Shown: one piece after another, positions 58,557-64,000 of the stretch
Layout of the letters: each line of letters opens with the position of its first letter
How positions within the stretch are numbered: position 1 is the stretch's first letter
From: Martinezella lusitana
GTDB lineage: Bacteria > Pseudomonadota > Alphaproteobacteria > Rhizobiales > Rhizobiaceae
NCBI RefSeq assembly: GCF_010668395.1
Contig: NZ_WUEY01000001.1
Span: 496,001-560,000, forward strand
Length of the DNA: 64,000 nucleotides
Reading direction: 5' to 3'
Translations under genes and position numbers: made by a program
Notes under the pieces: generated by a model
The model's database searches: none
What the model saw: only the letters and a program-made list of their open reading frames with translations
What the model was told of the DNA's origin: nothing

Positions 58557-59830
58557 TGAACGAACCCAAGCGCCATAACCTGCCTGTCAACGCCGACCGC
58601 ATCGCCGAGGATATCGATGCCCTGGCCGGCATCACCGATCCGGGCCACCCCTGGACACGCCGCGCCTTCTCGCCGCTCTTCCTGGAAGGACGTGCCTACA
58701 TCGAGGCGCGCATGAAGGCGGCCGGGCTCACCACACGCATGGACGCCGCCGGCAATCTGATCGGCCGGCGCGCGGGCGCAAAGCCCGGTCTCGGCACGAT
58801 TCTTGTCGGCTCTCATTCCGACACCGTTCCCGATGGCGGTCGTTTCGACGGCATCGCCGGCACGATTGCAGCGCTCGAAGTCGCGCGTTCCCTGAAGGAT
58901 CGCGGCATCGAGCTCGACCATGATCTGGAGATCGTCGATTTCCTCGCCGAGGAAGTCAGCATCTTCGGCGTGTCGTGCATCGGCAGCCGCGGCATGACCG
59001 GGCAGATCCCCGAGGCGTGGCTTACCCGCATGAGCGGCGACCGCACGCTTGCACAGGGCATTGCCGAGGTCGGCGGCGACCCCTCCGTGCTGCTCGCGCA
59101 GAAACGCCCGGATCTCGTCGGTTTCCTGGAGCTGCATATCGAGCAGGGTCCGGTGCTCGAGGCCGAAAACAAGGATGTCGGCATCGTGACCGCCATCGCC
59201 GGCATTACCCGCATCGAAATCACCGTCGAAGGCCGCGCCGACCATGCCGGCACGACGCCGATGGACCGGCGCGCGGATGCGCTGGTGGCAGCGTCGCAGC
59301 TGGTGCTCGACATCCGGAGCCGCGCCGCCGAACAGGCAAAGACGCCGGGCCATTTCGCCGCGACCGTCGGCGAATTCCGCATCGAGCCGAATGCCGCCAA
59401 TGTCGTGCCATCCAAGGTGGTGCTGCTGATCGACGGCCGCGCCGAAATCCGCAGCGACATGGAGGATTTCCTGGCCTGGATCGACGGCGAGGTGAAGACC
59501 ATCGCCGCCGACTATGGCGTGACGATCAACCCGCCGGTGCGCGTCTCCGACAACATGCCGACGCCGGGCGCTCCCGTGCTGCTCGAAACGCTTGAGCGCG
59601 CCTGCGACACGGTCGGCGCCAAGCATCGCCGCATGGCTTCCGGCGCCGGCCACGACACGGCCTGGATCGCCAAGGTGGCACCCGCCGCCATGATCTTCGT
59701 GCCCTGCAAGGAAGGCCGCAGCCATTGCGCCGAGGAATGGGCCGAGAATGACGACATCGCCATGGGTGCGGCCGTTCTTTTCGAAGCGGTGCGCGACATG
59801 GACAAAAACCTCAAACAGAACCGGGAGTAG
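58556..59830 (+). CDS. M20-family N-carbamoyl-L-amino-acid hydrolase / allantoate amidohydrolase homologue
   Basis: This 424-residue zinc hydrolase of the M20/allantoate-amidohydrolase group cleaves N-carbamoyl amino acids to amino acid, CO2 and NH3. Bimetal ligands appear in VGSHSDTVPDGGRFDG, DFLAEEVSIFG, LELHIEQGPVLE and, near the C-terminus, ASGAGHDTAW and RSHCAEEW. A lid/dimerisation domain covers about residues 215-325 (VEGRADHAGTTPMDRRADAL, shown as GRADHAGTTPMDRRADA). It overlaps the hydantoinase stop by one base, so translation is coupled. With that enzyme it would give L-glutamate from hydantoin-5-propionate. Confidence 0.87.
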   Translation: MNEPKRHNLPVNADRIAEDIDALAGITDPGHPWTRRAFSPLFLEGRAYIEARMKAAGLTTRMDAAGNLIGRRAGAKPGLGTILVGSHSDTVPDGGRFDGIAGTIAALEVARSLKDRGIELDHDLEIVDFLAEEVSIFGVSCIGSRGMTGQIPEAWLTRMSGDRTLAQGIAEVGGDPSVLLAQKRPDLVGFLELHIEQGPVLEAENKDVGIVTAIAGITRIEITVEGRADHAGTTPMDRRADALVAASQLVLDIRSRAAEQAKTPGHFAATVGEFRIEPNAANVVPSKVVLLIDGRAEIRSDMEDFLAWIDGEVKTIAADYGVTINPPVRVSDNMPTPGAPVLLETLERACDTVGAKHRRMASGAGHDTAWIAKVAPAAMIFVPCKEGRSHCAEEWAENDDIAMGAAVLFEAVRDMDKNLKQNRE

Positions 59831-59833
59831 TCA

Positions 59834-60934
59834 ATGGGACGCGTACTCGTTGCCAAGGATGTGGAAGCGGCCGTCAAGGGCGGCTCCGTTTATGCCGCCG
59901 GCGGCGGCGGCTGGGCCGATCACGGCCGCATGCTCGGCTATGCGGCCGTCAATGTCGGCAAACCGGAGCTGGTGTCGATCGATGAGCTCAACGACAACGA
60001 CTGGATCGCCACGGCAGCCGCCATCGGAGCGCCGGCCTCCACCACCCCCTGGGAAATGCAGGGCATCGACTACGTGAAAGCCGCGCAGCTGCTTCAGGAC
60101 GAGCTTGGCGAGAAGCTTTCCGGCCTCATCATCGGCCAGAACGGCAAGTCCTCGACGCTGAACGGCTGGCTGCCGTCGGCCATCCTTGGAACGAAGGTCG
60201 TGGACGCGGTCGGCGATATCCGCGCCCATCCGACCGGCGACATGGGCTCGATCGGCATGGCCGGCTCGCCCGAACAGATGATCCAGACCGCAGTCGGCGG
60301 TAATCGCGCCGAGAACCGTTATATCGAGCTGGTCGTGAAGGGTGCGACGGCGAAGATTTCGCCGATCCTGCGCGCGGCATCCGACCAGTCCGGCGGTTTC
60401 ATTGCCTCCTGTCGCAACCCGCTGCGGGCTTCTTACGTCCGCACGCATGCGGCGCTCGGCGGCATCTCCATGGCGCTCGCCCTCGGCGAAGCGATCATCG
60501 AGGCGGAAAAGAAGGGCGGCAGCGCCGTCATCGACGCCATCTGCAAGACGACCGGCGGCCATATCCTGGCCGAGGGGACGATCACCAAAAAGGATGTCGT
60601 CTACACGAAGGAAGCCTTCGATATCGGCACCATCACGGTCGGCAGCGGCGACAAGGCCGTCGTCATGCATGTGATGAACGAGTACATGGCCGTGGAAGAT
60701 GCCGGCGGCAAGCGTCTCGCGACCTTCCCCTCCGTCATCACCACGCTCTCGCCGGAGGGCGAGCCCTTGAGCGTCGGCCAGTTGCACGAGGGCATGAAGG
60801 TTTTCATCCTGCATGTGCCGATGGACATCATTCCGTTGTCTGCCAGCGTGCTCGACCCCACGGTCTATCCCTCCGTCGAGAAGGCCATGGGGATCGAGAT
60901 CGCCAAATACGCTCTGGCCGGCAAGAAGAGCTAA
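59834..60934 (+). CDS. DUF917-family protein
   Basis: This 366-residue protein belongs to DUF917, a family of unknown reaction often placed next to hydantoinases and oxoprolinases. Recognisable segments are AAGGGGWADHGRML near residue 21, STTPWEMQG, GWLPSAILGTKVVDA, and a C-terminal DTPVYPSVE-type region (LDPTVYPSVEKA). No signal peptide or membrane helix. It starts four bases after the carbamoyl hydrolase stop. In an ergothioneine-type pathway it is the only unassigned enzyme for the desulfuration of thiohydantoin propionate, which is inference only. Its name and role are not established here. Confidence 0.8.
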   Translation: MGRVLVAKDVEAAVKGGSVYAAGGGGWADHGRMLGYAAVNVGKPELVSIDELNDNDWIATAAAIGAPASTTPWEMQGIDYVKAAQLLQDELGEKLSGLIIGQNGKSSTLNGWLPSAILGTKVVDAVGDIRAHPTGDMGSIGMAGSPEQMIQTAVGGNRAENRYIELVVKGATAKISPILRAASDQSGGFIASCRNPLRASYVRTHAALGGISMALALGEAIIEAEKKGGSAVIDAICKTTGGHILAEGTITKKDVVYTKEAFDIGTITVGSGDKAVVMHVMNEYMAVEDAGGKRLATFPSVITTLSPEGEPLSVGQLHEGMKVFILHVPMDIIPLSASVLDPTVYPSVEKAMGIEIAKYALAGKKS

Positions 60935-60952
60935 GGGGCGCAGGAGGCTTGA

Positions 60953-61282
60953 ATGGGCCGCGACGCCGGACTCGAGGAATTGCTGCGAGAAGAGCTTAGG
61001 GAACGCCCCGGACTCAGCGAGAAAGCGATGTTCGGCGGCTGGGCCTTTCTGCTCAACGGTCATCTCCTATGCGGCGCCCGTGACGACGGGATGCTGATCC
61101 GCCTCGGCAAGGGCAACGATACCTGGGCGCTGGAACTGCCCGATATCAAACCCATGCTGTCGGGCAGCCGCGAAATACAGGGCTGGGTCCGCGCCGGACC
61201 GGGGGCCTATGGCAACGACATGCTGCGCAAGCGGCTGCTTCTGGCCGCGCTGGACTTCGTCGAAGGCCTGCCGCCGAAATGA
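60953..61282 (+). CDS. TfoX/Sxy N-terminal-domain protein
   Basis: This 109-residue protein has the TfoX-N fold: EKAMFGGWAFLLNGHLLCGARDDGMLIRL (segment AMFGGWAFLLNGHLLC), then WVRAGPGAYGNDMLRKRLLLAALDFV (segment WVRAGPGAYGNDML). In enteric bacteria TfoX/Sxy activates competence genes, but small TfoX-N proteins of unknown role are common. Its start lies 18 bases after the DUF917 stop, with AGGAGG upstream, so it is probably co-transcribed. Its presence between metabolic enzymes is unexpected, and a regulatory or metal-binding role is possible. The downstream 168-base gap holds a RIME-like repeat. Confidence 0.75.
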   Translation: MGRDAGLEELLREELRERPGLSEKAMFGGWAFLLNGHLLCGARDDGMLIRLGKGNDTWALELPDIKPMLSGSREIQGWVRAGPGAYGNDMLRKRLLLAALDFVEGLPPK

Positions 61283-61290
61283 ACGAGTAT

Positions 61291-61425
61291 TCCTCTTCTC
61301 CCCAGCGAGGAGAAGATGTCCGAAGGACAGATGAGGGGGCCGAGCGACAAAAGAGCGAGCGGCTGAGCGAAAGCGAAGACGGGCATGTGCCGCGCCCCCC
61401 TCATCCGGCCCCTTGGAACCACCAA
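61291..61425. repeat. RIME-like intergenic palindromic element
   Basis: The gap after the TfoX gene carries a mosaic palindrome typical of rhizobial RIME elements. CTTCTCC (61295-61301) pairs with GGAGAAG (61309-61315), TGTCC/GGACA forms a second small hairpin, and GATGAGGGGGC (61330-61340) is the reverse complement of the GCCCCCCTCATC arm at 61394-61405 except for one base. The right end CCGGCCCCTTGGAACCACC matches RIME wording. The element lies inside the island between the TfoX and urocanase-like genes. Confidence 0.65.
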
Positions 61426-61451
61426 CAAAGAAAACAGGGAAGGGAATTTCC

Positions 61452-63113
61452 ATGCCGAAAGCCAATCCACGTCATCCGAAATTCCCGATTCCGGGCGGCC
61501 CGGAGCTGCGCGCCAAGGGCTGGCGGCAGGAAGCTCTGCTGCGCCTGCTCGAAAACGTGCTCTCCGTCGGCGAAGACCCGGATAATCTCGTCGTCTACGC
61601 GGCCCTCGGCAAGGCGGCGCGCAACTGGGCGGCGCACAAGGGCATCGTCAAGGCTCTGACCGAGATGGATGAGAACCAGACCCTGCTCATCCAGTCCGGC
61701 AAGCCGATCGGCCTCATCCGCACGCATGACAAGGCGCCGCTTGTTATCATGGCGAACTGCAACATCGTCGGGCAGTGGGCGAAGGCCGAGGTCTTCTACG
61801 AGCTGCAGCGCAAGGGCCTGATCTGCTGGGGCGGCCTGACGGCCGGCGCCTGGCAATATATCGGCAGCCAGGGCGTCATCCAGGGCACCTACGAAATCTT
61901 CATGCGCATCGCCGAACGCCGGTTCGGCGGCGATCTTTTCGGCCGTTTCGTGCTGACGGCCGGTCTCGGCGGCATGGGCGGCGCGCAGCCGCTCGCAGGC
62001 CGCATGGCCGGTGCGGCGATCCTCTGCGTCGATATCGATGCGGAGCGCGCCAGGAAGCGCCAGGAAATCGGCTATCTGCAGGAAATCGCCCCGGATCTCG
62101 ATTCCGCGCTGGCGATGATCGATGCGGCCGTCAAGGAAAAGCGGGCGCTTTCCATCGGCCTCGTCGGCAATGCCGCCGAAATCTACCCCGAGATTGCCCG
62201 ACGCGGCATCGTGCCCGATATCGTCACAGACCAAACCTCGGCCCACGATCTCGTCTATGGCTATGTGCCGAAGGGCATGAACCTGCAACAGGTCAGGGAT
62301 CTCCGCGAGGACGGCCAGGGCCAGCTCATGGCCGCCAGCCGCGCCTCGATCGTCGAGCATGTGAAGGCCATGCTGGACTTCCAGAAGAAGGGTTCGGAAG
62401 TCTTCGACAACGGCAACCTCATCCGCACCCAGGCGAAGGAAGGCGGCGTCGCCAACGCCTTCGATATACCGATCTTCACCGAAGCCTATCTGCGGCCGCT
62501 CTTCTGCCGCGCCATCGGCCCGTTCCGCTGGATGGCTCTCTCGGGCGAGGAAAGCGATATCGCCCGCATCGACGATCTGCTGCTGGAGATGTTCCCCGAC
62601 AACAAGATCATCACCAACTGGATCCGCCTCGCCCGCCAGCATGTGCCTTTCGAGGGGCTGCCGGCGCGTATCGCATGGCTCGGCCATGGCGAGCGCACGG
62701 CGCTGGCCCGCCGCGTCAACGAGCTAGTGGCGGCCGGCGAGCTTAAAGGCCCGATCGCGTTTTCGCGCGACCACCTCGATGCCGGCGCCATGGCGCATCC
62801 GAACATCATGACCGAAGGCATGAAGGACGGCTCCGACGCCATCGCCGACTGGCCGCTGATCGACGCCATGATGCTCTGCTCGTCGATGGCCGATCTCGTC
62901 GTCGTTCATTCCGGCGGTGGCGGCTATGCCGGCTACATGACGAGCTGCGGCGTCACCGTGGTCGCCGACGGCACGCGAGCCGCCGACGAACGGCTCGACC
63001 ATGCGCTCACCAACGACACCGCGCTCGGCGTCATGCGCTATGCCGACGCCGGCTATGAGGAGGCGCTGGATGAAGTTGCGAAAAAAGACGTGCCCTATAT
63101 CCGTTTGGGATAG
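61452..63113 (+). CDS. Urocanate hydratase homologue (thiourocanate hydratase candidate)
   Basis: The 553-residue protein is clearly a urocanase (HutU) family member: the NAD-binding region with VLTAGLGGMGGAQPLAGRMAG (segment TAGLGGMGGAQPLAG), TDQTSAHDLVYGY, the catalytic Cys in RPLFCRAIGPFRW, and the C-terminal FSRDHLDAGAMAHPN and GDAIADWPLIDAM-like DGSDAIADWPLIDAMM. The start at ATG 61452 has AAGGGAA upstream. It adds water to an imidazole-propenoate side chain and ring. Beside a non-MIO HAL homologue and a hydantoinase, it may use 2-thiourocanate instead of urocanate. No hutH/hutI genes lie nearby. Confidence 0.85.
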   Translation: MPKANPRHPKFPIPGGPELRAKGWRQEALLRLLENVLSVGEDPDNLVVYAALGKAARNWAAHKGIVKALTEMDENQTLLIQSGKPIGLIRTHDKAPLVIMANCNIVGQWAKAEVFYELQRKGLICWGGLTAGAWQYIGSQGVIQGTYEIFMRIAERRFGGDLFGRFVLTAGLGGMGGAQPLAGRMAGAAILCVDIDAERARKRQEIGYLQEIAPDLDSALAMIDAAVKEKRALSIGLVGNAAEIYPEIARRGIVPDIVTDQTSAHDLVYGYVPKGMNLQQVRDLREDGQGQLMAASRASIVEHVKAMLDFQKKGSEVFDNGNLIRTQAKEGGVANAFDIPIFTEAYLRPLFCRAIGPFRWMALSGEESDIARIDDLLLEMFPDNKIITNWIRLARQHVPFEGLPARIAWLGHGERTALARRVNELVAAGELKGPIAFSRDHLDAGAMAHPNIMTEGMKDGSDAIADWPLIDAMMLCSSMADLVVVHSGGGGYAGYMTSCGVTVVADGTRAADERLDHALTNDTALGVMRYADAGYEEALDEVAKKDVPYIRLG

Positions 63114-63180
63114 GCGCATCTGTTATTCGCGACATCGAAAGACTATGGTCCCGGGCAATTCGTAACGACCTGTTTTACAT

Positions 63181-63224
63181 GCAATTCCGGACGGAAAACC
63201 GCTACACGCCTTTCCTGGAATTGC
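63181..63224. repeat. Rhizobial palindromic repeat with 8-bp termini
   Basis: GCAATTCC (63181-63188) and GGAATTGC (63217-63224) flank an interior GGAAAACCGCTACACGCCTTTCC that is itself partly self-complementary. The wording matches an abundant rhizobial intergenic repeat family (ends near GGTTTTC and GAAAAG-type arms) as I recall it. It ends three bases before the GGAG of the next gene, so the hairpin could overlap its translation start region. Confidence 0.6.
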
Positions 63225-63239
63225 TTTGGAGAATTGCCC

Positions 63240-63914
63240 GTGATCCCCTGGACCTTGCTCGACACTGCGAAAATCCCCGGTGGCGGCGAGCTGCGCCTGA
63301 AGCAGCGCGGCCAGGAATTTTCCATCATGCTCGGCACCAACGAGCTGATGAACAGCCGGCTGAGCGGCTCGGAGCGCGCGCTTGCGACGCTTTCCTGCGA
63401 GAAGATCAACGGCCGGAAGGCTCCGCATATCCTGATCGGCGGCCTCGGCATGGGCTTTACCTTGCGTGCGGCGCTCGGCGAACTCGCTACGGACGCCAAG
63501 GTGACGGTTGCGGAACTGGTTCCTGCCGTCGTCGCATGGGCGCGCGGGCCGATGGCAACGCTCTTTGATGGCTGCCTTGATGATCCGCGCGTTGCCATCC
63601 ACGAAGGCGATGTCCGGCCGCTCATCCGTGGGAACAAGGCGACCTACGACGCCATCCTGCTCGACGTCGACAACGGTCCCGACGGCATCACGTCGGAGGC
63701 CAATGACGGCCTCTACGATTATCAGGGCTTGAAGGCGGCGCGCGATGCACTGCGCCCCGGCGGTGTGCTGGCGGTGTGGTCGTCAGGACCCGACGAGCGT
63801 TTCACGAAACGCCTGCGCGACAGTGGCTTTGCCGCCGAGGTGGTCCATACGCGCGCCAACGGCAAGACGGGCGCGCGTCACGTCATCTGGCTCGCCACAA
63901 AGTCGGGATCATAA
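63240..63914 (+). CDS. Spermidine synthase-like SAM-binding methyltransferase fold protein
   Basis: This 224-residue protein has the spermidine-synthase/Rossmann fold: HILIGGLGMGFTLRAALGEL near residue 65 (nucleoside-binding loop), DAKVTVAELVPAVVAWARG, and ILLDVDNGPDGI near residue 142. The classical polyamine aminopropyltransferase Asp and Tyr gate are not obvious, so the substrate is unclear. I start at GTG 63240 with GGAG eight bases upstream, not at TTG 63234. It follows the urocanase-like gene by 126 bases and is separated by a repeat, so membership in the island is uncertain. Confidence 0.75.
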   Translation: MIPWTLLDTAKIPGGGELRLKQRGQEFSIMLGTNELMNSRLSGSERALATLSCEKINGRKAPHILIGGLGMGFTLRAALGELATDAKVTVAELVPAVVAWARGPMATLFDGCLDDPRVAIHEGDVRPLIRGNKATYDAILLDVDNGPDGITSEANDGLYDYQGLKAARDALRPGGVLAVWSSGPDERFTKRLRDSGFAAEVVHTRANGKTGARHVIWLATKSGS

Positions 63915-63979
63915 CGCCTCGAATTGAAATCACTGCTCCCTTGCTATATATCAATGTCATATCTCAAGGGAGTCATGGC

Positions 63980-64000
63980 ATGGACACTGCAAAGATTTTC
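63980..64000 (+). CDS. VapB-type antitoxin (5' end only, putative)
   Basis: Only seven codons (MDTAKIF) fit the window, preceded by AAGGGAG seven bases upstream. The start resembles VapB/SpoVT-AbrB antitoxins, which commonly begin M-x-TAK-hydrophobic-F-x-x-G-R-S-Q-A-V. A toxin partner of the VapC type would follow. With seven residues this is only a suggestion. An overlapping frame from ATG 63975 also runs off the end. Confidence 0.3.

Overview
The window is a 64-kb piece of the main chromosome of an alphaproteobacterium of the Rhizobium/Agrobacterium group. The evidence is high GC, rhizobial core gene order (mutS next to tme and olsB, trmB-metK-praR, lptC-lptA-lptB-rpoN-hpf-ptsN, ubiE-ubiB), rhizobial families (PraR, Mur, OlsB) and short palindromic repeats typical of Rhizobium intergenic regions. 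No rRNA, tRNA, IS element, prophage or CRISPR array was found.

Layout. Positions 1-516 hold the end of a small heat-shock gene and its DUF1150 partner. From 680 to 22437 is a long block read leftwards: mutS, a small Cys-rich orphan, glnD, murJ, a VOC protein, trpS, usp, a NifU-type Fe-S protein, tsaB, rimI, mur, plsC, miaB, phoH, ybeY, a CorC-type CBS protein, lnt, praR, metK, trmB. From 22551 to 34131 come tme, a nucleotide cyclase, olsB (with a candidate Pho box), a hybrid histidine kinase, lspA, two RNA methyltransferases, a CoxG-like protein, a GNAT, lapA and ihfB. sppA (34158-35117) diverges from the LPS-export/sigma-54 cluster lptC-lptA-lptB-rpoN-hpf-ptsN (35440-40734). grpE/hrcA, rph, a VOC protein, rdgB, hemW, an EamA transporter and a LysR regulator follow to 47953. 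dnaA and rpsT (48088-50788) flank an 874-base gap with a dense cluster of GANTC motifs. An enoyl-CoA hydratase, mutM, ubiE and ubiB close the housekeeping part at 55323.

The accessory highlight is 55497-63113: a HAL-family lyase that lacks the MIO-forming Ala-Ser-Gly, a hydantoinase-like amidohydrolase, an M20-type N-carbamoyl-amino-acid hydrolase, a DUF917 protein, a TfoX-domain protein and a urocanase homologue, all on the + strand behind one palindromic operator candidate. Together these could convert a betaine-type histidine derivative, most plausibly ergothioneine, to glutamate: lyase releasing trimethylamine, urocanase-like hydration, possible desulfuration, hydantoin ring opening, and N-carbamoyl-glutamate hydrolysis. 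The substrate is inferred from gene content and the missing MIO triad. A spermidine-synthase-like methyltransferase and the first codons of a probable VapB antitoxin end the window.
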